Source: Stenotrophomonas sp.
Lineage (GTDB): Bacteria > Pseudomonadota > Gammaproteobacteria > Xanthomonadales > Xanthomonadaceae
Assembly (NCBI GenBank): GCA_003484865.1
Contig: DMZT01000432.1
Coordinates: forward strand, 1-11,932
Length of the DNA: 11,932 nt
Direction: 5' to 3'
Shown: piece by piece, positions 1 through 6,080 of the stretch
Numbering within the stretch: position 1 is the first letter of the stretch
Layout: each line of letters opens with the position of its first letter
The notes under the pieces: generated by a model
What the model was told of the DNA's origin: nothing
Databases searched by the model: none
The model's input: only the letters and a program-made list of their open reading frames with translations
Translations under genes and position numbers: made by a program

Positions 1-1
1 G

Positions 2-1705
2 CAGTTCAGCCAGGTGCGTCTGAGCTACAGCGAGAAGATGGAGACGCTGGAGGTGCTGCAGGCCTACACGTTGACGGCGGACGGCCAGCGCCGCGACGTG
101 CCGGCCGACCGCATCTATACCCAGGAAAGCTATTCCAGCGCGGCCGCGGCGATGTACGCCGACCGCAAGGTGCGCGTGGTGGTCTTCCCGAATCTGGCGC
201 CCGGTACCCGCGTGGTCTACCAGACCCGGCGCACCCAGAACACGCCGTATTTCCCGGGCTACTTCGGCCTGTGGGAAACCTTCAGCGTGTTCACCCAGTA
301 CGACGATGCCCGCGTGACCCTGAGTGCGCCTGCCGATCTGCCCATGCAGGTGGAACAGCGTGGCGTGCAGGGCAGCCAGGCGCCGCGTGTGCGCAATGGC
401 ATGGCACGCTGGGAATGGACGTACCGGCGCACGGATCCACTGAAGGCGCAGAACTGGTCCGCCGCCGCGTGGGAGTACAGCCCCACCATCATGGCCAGTA
501 CGTATCGTGACTGGTCGCAGGTGGCGCAGGCCTATCAGCTCAAAGGTGGCGAGGCCGCCGCGGTCACGCCGCAGATCCAGGCGCTGGCCGACGAGCTCAC
601 CCGTGGCATCACCGACCGCCGCGAGCAGGCCGCCGTGCTGTACCGCTGGGTGGCGCAGAACATCCGCTACGTGGCGGTGTACCTGGGCAACGGCGGGCTG
701 GAGCCCAACCCGGCGCAGAGCATCCTCGACAACCACTACGGCGACTGCAAAGACCATGTCGTGATCCTGGAGGCGTTGTTGGCTGCGCGGGGCATCCAGA
801 GTACGCCGGTGCTGATCGGTGCCGGCGGTGGGCCGACGCTGCCGGCGATTCCGCTGCTGGGCCGTTTCGACCACGCCATCACCTACATCCCCGAGTTCGA
901 TCTTTACCTGGACTCGACCGCGCCCTATGCGCGTGTTGGCCAGTTGCCCGAGGGCGATCTCGGTGCGCCGGTGCTGCATACCCGCCAGGCCGTGGTGGCG
1001 CGCACCCCGGCCAACGATGCCTCGCGCAACGGCACCGGGATCGAGGCGGCGTTCCGGTTCGATCCGGCGGGCAATCTGTCTGGCCAGACCGTGCTGCACC
1101 CCAGCGGCGTGACCGAAATTGGCATGCGCGGCGCCTTCGCGCGGCTCAACGCGCAGAACCGGGCGCGTGCCGAAGAATCGATGATGGCCGCGTCCGGCTT
1201 CGACGGCAGTGGCGCACTGACACTGCTGGGCGACCCGCAGGACCTGACCCGGCCGTTCAACTTCCGCTATGACTTCCAGGCCAGCGACTACGTCGATTTC
1301 GGCGCGGTCGGCGGGATGGGGGTGCCTGACGCACCGGGGAGCCAATCGTTCCGCGACCTGTACGCCAGCACATCGGCGCCGGACAATGCCACGCCGTTCT
1401 ACTGCAACGACAGTCTGCGCGATGAGCGCTACCAGCTGACCTTCCCGGCCAACGTGCCGATCGTGGCGATTCCGCGCAGCCAGCACTTCGCCAACGCGGC
1501 CGGTGAGTATCAGGTGGAGTGGACGCGCGAGGGACAGGTGATCACCGCGCGCCATCGACTGCACCAGCGCGCCGTGCGCGGGGCCGATGCGCTGTGCCTG
1601 CCGCAGGACTATGCCGCCTTCCGCGAGCTGTACCAGCAGGTCCGGCGCGGGTTCCGTGGGCAGGTGGTGTACGGGGATCTGAAGACGGTGCAGGCTGGCC
1701 CGTGA
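2..1705 (+). CDS. DUF3857 / transglutaminase-like domain protein (5' end outside window)
   Basis: The reading frame is open from the first complete codon (position 2) to a TGA at 1703-1705, so the true start and probably the N-terminal signal region lie outside the window. The visible 567 residues begin inside a DUF3857-like beta-rich region. A transglutaminase-like core follows: YRWVAQNIRYV, then GDCKDH with the candidate catalytic Cys at codon 746-748, FDHAITYI with His at 872-874, and YLDSTA with Asp at 911-913. The Cys-His-Asp triad is therefore intact. The C-terminal third is a beta-rich region I do not recognise beyond its usual presence in these proteins. Family members are usually periplasmic or exported, and their substrates are mostly unknown; they may act as proteases or transamidases rather than cross-linkers. 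The domain assignment is firm but the physiological role is not. A hairpin lies directly after the stop codon. Confidence 0.85.
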   Translation, partial: QFSQVRLSYSEKMETLEVLQAYTLTADGQRRDVPADRIYTQESYSSAAAAMYADRKVRVVVFPNLAPGTRVVYQTRRTQNTPYFPGYFGLWETFSVFTQYDDARVTLSAPADLPMQVEQRGVQGSQAPRVRNGMARWEWTYRRTDPLKAQNWSAAAWEYSPTIMASTYRDWSQVAQAYQLKGGEAAAVTPQIQALADELTRGITDRREQAAVLYRWVAQNIRYVAVYLGNGGLEPNPAQSILDNHYGDCKDHVVILEALLAARGIQSTPVLIGAGGGPTLPAIPLLGRFDHAITYIPEFDLYLDSTAPYARVGQLPEGDLGAPVLHTRQAVVARTPANDASRNGTGIEAAFRFDPAGNLSGQTVLHPSGVTEIGMRGAFARLNAQNRARAEESMMAASGFDGSGALTLLGDPQDLTRPFNFRYDFQASDYVDFGAVGGMGVPDAPGSQSFRDLYASTSAPDNATPFYCNDSLRDERYQLTFPANVPIVAIPRSQHFANAAGEYQVEWTREGQVITARHRLHQRAVRGADALCLPQDYAAFRELYQQVRRGFRGQVVYGDLKTVQAGP

Positions 1706-1707
1706 GG

Positions 1708-1734
1708 GCGCTGGATGGATCCGGTTTCCAGCGC
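1708..1734 (+). terminator. Hairpin just after the DUF3857 gene (possible terminator)
   Basis: GCGCTGGA (1708-1715) and TCCAGCGC (1727-1734) form a perfect 8-bp stem with an 11-nt loop, starting 3 nt after the TGA. No T-tract follows, so this is at best a weak intrinsic terminator. Its last base is also the first base of the CATAAT element proposed as the lolA -10 box. Confidence 0.4.
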
Positions 1735-1739
1735 ATAAT
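1734..1739 (+). promoter_or_regulatory. Candidate -10 box for lolA
   Basis: CATAAT matches the sigma-70 -10 consensus at 5 of 6 positions. It is one of very few AT-rich hexamers in this GC-rich gap. No convincing -35 element is visible 16-18 nt upstream. Transcription would start near 1746, giving a leader of about 65 nt that begins just before the 1752-1773 hairpin. Inference only. Confidence 0.35.
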
Positions 1740-1751
1740 GTGTCCCTGATC

Positions 1752-1773
1752 GCCCATTCAGGATTGAATGGGC
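1752..1773 (+). other. Perfect 9-bp stem-loop in the lolA leader
   Basis: GCCCATTCA (1752-1760), loop GGAT and TGAATGGGC (1765-1773) make a perfect 9-bp stem closed by a 4-nt loop. The ATG at 1768-1770 is buried in the right arm, which argues against that codon as the lolA start. No T-run follows, so termination is less likely than a leader structure or a protein-binding palindrome. Confidence 0.6.
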
Positions 1774-1812
1774 ACACTGCCTCCCATCCTTCCCATTCGC
1801 CTGGATACCCGC

Positions 1813-2451
1813 ATGCACACCACTTTCCGCCGCTCCCTGCTTGCTGCCACCCTGGTTGTCGCCAGTGTCGGTTCGGCGTCGGCCTGGGCGGGCGCCCGTG
1901 ATGAGCTCAACCGCTTCACCCAGGGTCTGAAGGGCCTGGACGGGCAGTTCAGCCAGCAGGTGTTCGACAGCAAGGGCAAGGTCAAGGAAACCACCAGCGG
2001 CCGCGTTGCGTTGTCCGCGCCGCGCCTGTTCCGCTGGGAGTACATCAAGCCGCACGAACAGTTGATCGTGGCCGATGGCAAGAAGGTCTGGGTGTATGAG
2101 CCGGACCTGGAGCAGGCCAGCGTGCGCCCGCAGGGCCAGGAAGAGCAGAACAGCCCGCTGACCGCCCTGATCAATCCGGCGCTGCTGGACAAGCAGTACG
2201 ACGTCAGCGAAGAGGCGGCCGTGCGTGATGGCCTGCAGTGGCTGGCGCTGAGCCCGAAGCGTGATACCGATACCGCCTTCCAGTACGCCGCACTGGGCTT
2301 CAATGGCCAGGGCCTGGCCCGCATGGAAGTCGTGGATGCGGTTGGCCAGCGCACGGTGATCAGCTTCACTGGCTGGAAGCGCAACCCGAGCTTCGCCTCG
2401 GGCACCTTCAGCTTCACCCCGGCCAAGGGTGTGGACGTCATCGGCGAATGA
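1813..2451 (+). CDS. lolA: Outer-membrane lipoprotein carrier protein LolA
   Basis: LolA is the periplasmic chaperone that takes outer-membrane lipoproteins from the LolCDE transporter and hands them to LolB. The 212-residue product is close to the E. coli length of about 203. It has a Sec signal (basic MHTTFRR, hydrophobic stretch about 8-22, likely cleavage after ASA24 or AWA26). Family signatures follow: SAPRLFRWEY with the conserved Arg before the Leu-Phe, QLIVADGKKVWVYEPDLEQ, and the C-terminal FSFTPAKGVDVIGE. I chose the ATG at 1813 because it places the signal peptide at the N-terminus. The in-frame ATG at 1768 would add 15 residues and lies inside a hairpin stem. The ribosome-binding site is weak (TGGAT, about 6 nt upstream). 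The gene is followed within 5 nt by an inverted SMAG pair and converges on the DUF481 gene. Function is certain; the start is moderately so. Confidence 0.93.
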   Translation: MHTTFRRSLLAATLVVASVGSASAWAGARDELNRFTQGLKGLDGQFSQQVFDSKGKVKETTSGRVALSAPRLFRWEYIKPHEQLIVADGKKVWVYEPDLEQASVRPQGQEEQNSPLTALINPALLDKQYDVSEEAAVRDGLQWLALSPKRDTDTAFQYAALGFNGQGLARMEVVDAVGQRTVISFTGWKRNPSFASGTFSFTPAKGVDVIGE

Positions 2452-2455
2452 CGGT

Positions 2456-2526
2456 GTAGTGCCGGCCGCTGGCCGGCTACCCGGGAACCTTGCGCGACCC
2501 GAATGCCGGCCAGCGGCCGGCACTAC
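2456..2526. repeat. SMAG-type REP dimer (two inverted GTAG palindromes)
   Basis: The first unit (2456-2480) opens with GTAG, then TGCCGGCC, GCT, GGCCGGC and TAC. The second unit (2504-2526) is the reverse complement of the same sequence and ends in CACTAC. The two face each other across 23 nt, so the whole forms a long cruciform or RNA hairpin as well as two small ones. GTAG-headed palindromes of this type are the SMAG REP elements described in Stenotrophomonas maltophilia; REPs of this kind are thought to be mobilised by RAYT transposases. It lies between convergent lolA and the DUF481 gene and probably acts as a two-way terminator or mRNA 3'-end stabiliser. Confidence 0.9.
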
Positions 2527-2536
2527 CTCGCGTGGT

Positions 2537-2551
2537 GGGCGCGGTGCGCCC
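2537..2551 (-). terminator. Small hairpin after the DUF481 gene
   Basis: GGGCGC (2537-2542) and GCGCCC (2546-2551) form a perfect 6-bp stem with a 3-nt loop, 7 nt beyond the DUF481 stop codon. There is no T-run. With the adjacent SMAG pair it may help end transcripts from both sides. Confidence 0.35.
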
Positions 2552-2558
2552 GCGCCGA

Positions 2559-3335
2559 TTACTTGAACTTGTAGACCACGTTCATGGTAGTCAGCGTGTC
2601 GGTCTTGCGCTTGTCTTCGGCGACGTCGCTGTTGTGGCGCGCCTGCCAGCCGGCTTTCAGCGCCAGATGCTCGTTCATGCTCACCGACACGCCGAAATCG
2701 TTCTGCGCGAAGGTGTTGTACGAGCCCGACTCGACCAGCAGCGTGTTCACCAGGTCGGTGTTCGGGGTCAGCGTGTACTTGAGATCGAACAGGCCGCGGC
2801 CGATCAGGCCGGTGCGGGTCGCGTCGTCTTCGGTGTTGTGGGTGCGGCGCACACCGGGGCCGATCTGCGCATCCATGTAGAAGCGCTCGGCATCGATGAT
2901 CCGGGTGCCGTAACCCAGACCGAACGAGCTCTGGCGGTCGTAGGTGGCGAAGTCGTCGCGCTCGTAACGCACCGTGGCGGTGATCTGGCGGTGTTCACCC
3001 AGCTGCAGCGCGCTGCCGGCACTGCCGGTGTAACGGTTGGCGGTGGTGTTGCGGCGGCGGATGGTGGTGCCGTCGTCGTTGGTATCGGTGTATTCCGAGC
3101 GCGAGCGCAGGCCGAACAGATCCATGCTGTGGACCCAGTCATCGTCGGTGTAGCGCAGGCGCAGACGACCGTTGAAGCTCTCGGTATTGCTGTTGCCGCG
3201 GGCCGAGGCAAAGCCCAGTTCACCGCCACTGCCGCTCCAGGGGGAGGTCATCGCCGCCAGTTCGGCAGCGTCCTGTGCATAAACCGCCGGGGCGCAGAGC
3301 AGCAGGGGAACAAGCAACGAAACGCGCAGGGACAT
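2559..3335 (-). CDS. DUF481 family (YdiY-like) outer-membrane beta-barrel protein
   Basis: The product has 258 residues and a clear Sec signal (MSLRVSLLVPLLLCAPAVYA, cleaved before Gln21). The mature part alternates short hydrophobic and polar strands typical of an outer-membrane barrel and ends in VVYKFK. The segment GNSNTESFNGRLRLRY, an early strand pair, is the hallmark of DUF481, the family of E. coli YdiY ('salt-induced outer membrane protein'). The molecular role of the family is unknown. I chose the start at 3335 rather than the ATG at 3359 because GGAG lies 8 nt before it and the signal peptide then begins at the N-terminus. The gene converges on lolA. Upstream, TATCAT at 3388-3383 could be a -10 box. 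Family assignment is secure; no specific function can be given. Confidence 0.88.
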   Translation of the reverse strand: MSLRVSLLVPLLLCAPAVYAQDAAELAAMTSPWSGSGGELGFASARGNSNTESFNGRLRLRYTDDDWVHSMDLFGLRSRSEYTDTNDDGTTIRRRNTTANRYTGSAGSALQLGEHRQITATVRYERDDFATYDRQSSFGLGYGTRIIDAERFYMDAQIGPGVRRTHNTEDDATRTGLIGRGLFDLKYTLTPNTDLVNTLLVESGSYNTFAQNDFGVSVSMNEHLALKAGWQARHNSDVAEDKRKTDTLTTMNVVYKFK

Positions 3336-3382
3336 CAACGGTTCTCCGTGATCGGACAAGGGGGAGGGACAACAAGGGGGGG

Positions 3383-3388
3383 ATGATA
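3383..3388 (-). promoter_or_regulatory. Candidate -10 box for the DUF481 gene
   Basis: On the minus strand TATCAT (3388-3383) matches the -10 consensus at 4 of 6 positions. It would start transcription about 40 nt before the ATG at 3335. No good -35 box is visible, so this is tentative. Confidence 0.25.
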
Positions 3389-3416
3389 CTTGATGCGTTC
3401 AGCGTCACATTCGGCG

Positions 3417-3440
3417 ACGGGCCCCGGCTTTAGGACCCGT
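3417..3440 (-). terminator. Probable terminator hairpin of the lipoprotein gene
   Basis: In minus-strand RNA, ACGGGTCC and GGGCCCGT form an 8-bp stem with one U-G wobble and an 8-nt loop, beginning 17 nt after the lipoprotein stop codon. On the plus strand the wobble becomes a C-A mismatch, so the hairpin fits minus-strand transcription better. No T-tract follows. Confidence 0.4.
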
Positions 3441-3457
3441 TCGGCCTCGGCCCCTGT

Positions 3458-4075
3458 TCAGGGAATATCGATGCGCAGTGAGGCGTCGTCGAAGCGCGAA
3501 TAGGTCACGGTGATCCGGAACGGCTGCCCGTTGGTTTCACCCTTGCGCTCGATCTGCACCGGCAGGCCCTGTGCATTGACCCAGTACAGCAGGCCATCCG
3601 GCGCGGCGGTTGCATGGCGCACCTCGTATTTGTGCGCGCGCTGGCCACCGGCGCGGTCCTCGCCAAGATCGCGCACCGTCAGCTGCGCTGGCTCAAGATC
3701 GGCCGGCAGCGGGTTGCGCCACTGCGCCAGCATCCCTTCTGGCACCGGGATCTGGCGCACTTCGCCGGCACGCTGCAGGAAGAAGGTGCCGCCGACGATG
3801 GTCTGCGGGCCATCGTCGGTGATCAGCCGATAGCGGTCCGGGGCCACATAGTCCATCTGTGCCTCCAGGGCGCGCGGGCCCTGCATCTTCATCACCGCGT
3901 GGAAGCTGCGCAGCTGGCCGAAGCGCTGGCTGGCCGCCAGCACGGTGGCCACCGGATCGGCGGCCGGTGTCGTCGCCGTCGCGGCAGGCACCGCAGCGGC
4001 GGGCGTTTCACTGCGTCCGCAGCCACTGAGCAGCAGGGCGGCGGCGGACAGGGCAAGGGCGGGCAACAGGCGCAT
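3458..4075 (-). CDS. Predicted outer-membrane lipoprotein, possibly LolA-like fold
   Basis: The 205-residue product starts with a type II signal (MRLLPALALSAAALLL) and a lipobox Leu-Ser-Gly-Cys19. Gly follows the Cys, so no Asp+2 inner-membrane retention signal is seen and outer-membrane sorting is expected. An Ala/Pro/Thr-rich spacer (about 22-42) leads to a compact domain (about 45-205). Its pattern of ALEAQMDYVAPDRYRLI, then GGTFFLQRAGEVRQI, then LYWVNAQGLPVQIE resembles the LolA/LppX-like half-barrel proteins; that resemblance is inferred by eye. No enzymatic motif is visible. I reject longer starts (ATG at 4156 or beyond) because they push the lipobox far from the N-terminus. The gene is divergent from the WYL regulator with a 90-bp gap. 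No good ribosome-binding site precedes the ATG. Biological role unknown. Confidence 0.8.
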   Translation of the reverse strand: MRLLPALALSAAALLLSGCGRSETPAAAVPAATATTPAADPVATVLAASQRFGQLRSFHAVMKMQGPRALEAQMDYVAPDRYRLITDDGPQTIVGGTFFLQRAGEVRQIPVPEGMLAQWRNPLPADLEPAQLTVRDLGEDRAGGQRAHKYEVRHATAAPDGLLYWVNAQGLPVQIERKGETNGQPFRITVTYSRFDDASLRIDIP

Positions 4076-4099
4076 GACGGGCGGCAGCAGGCGGTGGGG

Positions 4100-4110
4100 G
4101 CCCCACGATA
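4100..4110 (-). promoter_or_regulatory. TATCGTGGGGC motif upstream of the lipoprotein gene (candidate -10 region)
   Basis: Minus-strand TATCGTGGGGC lies 24 nt before the ATG at 4075. Its first six bases could be a -10 box. The same 11 bases occur upstream of metQ at 5204-5214, on the far side of the regulator gene. No clear -35 element accompanies either copy. Confidence 0.3.
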
Positions 4111-4153
4111 GCCGAAGATGCAGCCGAAGCCGCCACAACGACGGCGACTCGGA

Positions 4154-4159
4154 CATAAT
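4154..4159 (+). promoter_or_regulatory. Candidate -10 box for the WYL regulator (leaderless start)
   Basis: CATAAT ends 6 nt before the ATG at 4166, so a start of transcription about 7 nt downstream would coincide with the A of the start codon. There is no Shine-Dalgarno sequence between them, which fits a leaderless mRNA. The -35 region is poor. Confidence 0.4.
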
Positions 4160-4165
4160 CGGGTC

Positions 4166-5131
4166 ATGGACCGATATGAACGCATCAATGCCCTGCATCG
4201 CCTGCTCAAGTCCGCCCGTTACCCGGTAACGGTGGCGGCCCTGCAGGAAAAACTGGAGTGTTCCCGCGCGACTGTCTACCGCGACCTGGCCTTCCTGCGC
4301 GATGCGCTGATGGCCCCGGTGGAAGGTGATGGCGAGGCGGGCTTCCGCTACCAGGCCGACGAGAGCGACCGCTTCGAACTGCCGGGGCTGTGGCTCAGCT
4401 CGGAAGAACTGCATGCGCTGCTGGCCTCCCAGCACCTGCTCTCGCGCACGGGCGGCGGCGTGCTGTCCTCGGTGCTGGCCCCGCTGCAGCAGCGCATCGA
4501 AGGCCTGCTGGCCGCACAGGCCGGCGTCTCGACCTGGCCGGTTGATCGGGTGCGGGTGATTCCGCACCGCGGCCGCAAGTTCGATGAAGCCAGCTTCCGC
4601 GCGGTCGCCTCGGCGGTACTGGAGCGCAAGCAGCTGGCCTTCGAGTACCGGGCCCGCTCCACCGATGAGGCGACCCAGCGCACCGTGTCGCCGCAGCGCA
4701 TGACCCACTATCGCGACAACTGGTACCTGGATGCGTGGGATCACGGTCGCGAAGGCCTGCGCAGCTTCGCGGTGGACCGTATCTACAAGGCGCGCGTGAT
4801 CGATACCACCGCGCGCGATGTGGATGACACCGAGCTGGACGAACAGCTGGGCGCCAGCTACGGCATCTTCTCCGGGCCGCCCAAGGGCTGGGCCACCATC
4901 GTGTTCAGTGCCAAGGCTGCGCGCTGGGTGGCCGATGAGCATTGGCATTCCAAGCAGCAGGGCCGCTTCCTGCCCGATGGCCGCTATGAACTGAAGCTGC
5001 CTTACAGCGTCTCGCGCGAGCTGCTGATGGACGTGCTGCACTACGGCTCGGATGCGGAAATCGTCGAGCCGGTGATGCTGCGCGAGCAGGCCAAGGCGCT
5101 GCTGGCACTGGCCTTGACCAGTTACGAGTAA
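4166..5131 (+). CDS. WYL-domain transcriptional regulator (HTH-11 type)
   Basis: The 321-residue protein has the standard layout of the family. An N-terminal winged HTH (about 3-55, with VTVAALQEKLECSRATVYRDLAFLRDAL as the helix-turn-helix) is followed by a connecting helix bundle. A WYL domain spans about 130-225, with the motif in NWYLDAWDHGREGLRSFAVDRI, and a C-terminal WCX-like extension reaches the end. WYL regulators bind DNA as dimers and often sense nucleic acid or nucleotide ligands; many control DNA repair or defence genes, others metabolism. Target genes cannot be read from the sequence. The neighbours on each side (a divergent lipoprotein gene and metQ) share an 11-base upstream motif. 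The start at 4166 is preferred over 4118 because it places the HTH at the N-terminus and follows a CATAAT box; no ribosome-binding site is seen. Confidence 0.9.
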   Translation: MDRYERINALHRLLKSARYPVTVAALQEKLECSRATVYRDLAFLRDALMAPVEGDGEAGFRYQADESDRFELPGLWLSSEELHALLASQHLLSRTGGGVLSSVLAPLQQRIEGLLAAQAGVSTWPVDRVRVIPHRGRKFDEASFRAVASAVLERKQLAFEYRARSTDEATQRTVSPQRMTHYRDNWYLDAWDHGREGLRSFAVDRIYKARVIDTTARDVDDTELDEQLGASYGIFSGPPKGWATIVFSAKAARWVADEHWHSKQQGRFLPDGRYELKLPYSVSRELLMDVLHYGSDAEIVEPVMLREQAKALLALALTSYE

Positions 5132-5160
5132 GCCGGCCGGGCCGGCATCGGCTCATGCCG
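5132..5160 (+). terminator. Overlapping hairpins after the WYL regulator
   Basis: GCCGGCC (5132-5138) faces GGCCGGC (5140-5146) with one central base, so a practical hairpin is 5 bp with a 5-nt loop. CGGCAT (5143-5148) and ATGCCG (5155-5160) make a second, overlapping 6-bp stem. It lies directly after the TAA and has no T-run, so termination is plausible but not shown. Confidence 0.35.
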
Positions 5161-5203
5161 TGGGGTCATATGCCCCGGATTCCGCAAGGGCCGGGGCGTG
5201 CGG

Positions 5204-5214
5204 TATCGTGGGGC
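5204..5214 (+). promoter_or_regulatory. TATCGTGGGGC motif upstream of metQ (candidate -10 region)
   Basis: TATCGTGGGGC lies 30 nt before the ATG at 5245 and repeats the sequence seen before the lipoprotein gene at 4110-4100. TATCGT could serve as the -10 box, with a start near 5216. No matching -35 box is obvious. Confidence 0.3.
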
Positions 5215-5244
5215 GTTGCTGCCCTTATGGATCCCGCTGCCCCC

Positions 5245-6039
5245 ATGAAAAAGTACCTGCTGCTCCCGTTGCTTGCCGCTTCGCTGGCCCTGGCCGCCTG
5301 CGGCAAGCCGGCCAATGATTCCAAGAAGCTGGTGGTTGCCGCCACCGCGGTGCCGCACGCCGAGATCCTCGCCGTGGTCAAGCCGATCCTGGAAAAGGAA
5401 GGCCTGACCCTGGACGTGCGCGTCTTCAATGACTACGTGCAGCCCAACGACCAGCTGGTGCAGAAGCAGGTTGACGTGAACTACTTCCAGACCGAGCCCT
5501 ATCTGGACGCCTACAACCGGGACCGCAAGACCGGCCTGGTCAAGGTGATCGGCGTGCATATCGAGCCCTTCGGTGCCTATTCGCGCCGCTTCACATCGCT
5601 TGATGCGCTGCCCAACGGCGCCGACGTGGTGATCCCCAACGACCCGAGCAACAACAGCCGCGCGCTGATCCTGCTGCACAAGGCTGGCGTGATCACGCTC
5701 AAGGACCCGACCAATGCGTTGGCGACCCAGCGCGACATCATCGCCAACCCGAAGCAGCTCAAGTTCCGCGAGCTGGATTCGGCGATGCTGCCGCGCGTGC
5801 TGGACCAGGTCGATCTGGCCCTGATCAACACCAACTACGCGCTGGATGCCGGGCTCAACCCGACCCAGGATGCGCTGGCGATCGAAAGCAAGGATTCGCC
5901 GTACGTGAACTTCCTCGTTGCCCGCCCGGACAACAAGGACGATGCCCGCGTGCAGCAGCTGGCCAAGGCCCTGACCGGCCCGGAAGTGAAGGCCTTCATC
6001 GCCGAGAAGTACAAGGGCGCGGTCCTCCCGGCATTCTGA
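5245..6039 (+). CDS. metQ: MetQ/NlpA-family methionine-binding lipoprotein
   Basis: This is the substrate-binding lipoprotein of a MetNIQ-type ABC importer for D- and L-methionine. The 264-residue product (E. coli MetQ has 271) begins MKKYLLLPLL and has a lipobox Leu-Ala-Ala-Cys19. Family blocks are well preserved: VDVNYFQTEPYLDAYN, PFGAYSRRF, VVIPNDPSNNSRALILLHKAGVI, LDQVDLALINTNYALDAGLNP and KDSPYVNFLVARPDNKDD. I chose the ATG at 5245 because it starts the lipoprotein signal; in-frame ATGs at 5155 and 5227 would extend it with a non-signal segment. No strong ribosome-binding site is visible. No ATPase (metN) or permease (metI) gene is adjacent: the regulator gene lies upstream and glpK converges from downstream. 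It may serve a distant MetNI pair or, like E. coli NlpA, be a stand-alone paralogue. Family is certain; substrate is inferred. Confidence 0.9.
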   Translation: MKKYLLLPLLAASLALAACGKPANDSKKLVVAATAVPHAEILAVVKPILEKEGLTLDVRVFNDYVQPNDQLVQKQVDVNYFQTEPYLDAYNRDRKTGLVKVIGVHIEPFGAYSRRFTSLDALPNGADVVIPNDPSNNSRALILLHKAGVITLKDPTNALATQRDIIANPKQLKFRELDSAMLPRVLDQVDLALINTNYALDAGLNPTQDALAIESKDSPYVNFLVARPDNKDDARVQQLAKALTGPEVKAFIAEKYKGAVLPAF

Positions 6040-6051
6040 CCGGCGCCCACG

Positions 6052-6075
6052 GTAGAGCCACGCCATGCGTGGCTG
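6052..6075. repeat. Single SMAG-type REP element
   Basis: GTAG (6052-6055) is followed by a perfect 8-bp palindrome, AGCCACGC and GCGTGGCT (6056-6063 and 6067-6074) around CAT. This GTAG-headed unit differs in stem sequence from the pair at 2456-2526, so it belongs to another SMAG subgroup. It lies between the convergent metQ and glpK genes, where such elements commonly act as two-way termination or 3'-end stabilising structures. Confidence 0.85.
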
Positions 6076-6080
6076 GCCGC

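Noticed and set aside
1768..1812. ATG at 1768 as the start of lolA
   Set aside because: It would precede the signal peptide with 15 unrelated residues, and the codon is buried in a 9-bp hairpin stem.
2456..2526. CRISPR repeat or IS terminal repeats
   Set aside because: Only two facing palindromic units with GTAG heads are present, with no spacers, transposase or target duplication. SMAG REP explains them fully.
2490..3386. A 298-codon plus-strand frame opposite the DUF481 gene
   Set aside because: The minus-strand product has a signal peptide and family motifs; the plus frame has none and runs into the SMAG repeat.
4076..5041. The upstream 322 codons of a long minus-strand frame leading into the lipoprotein gene
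   Set aside because: It overlaps the WYL regulator entirely, and a real lipoprotein signal begins at 4075, so the longer start is not used.
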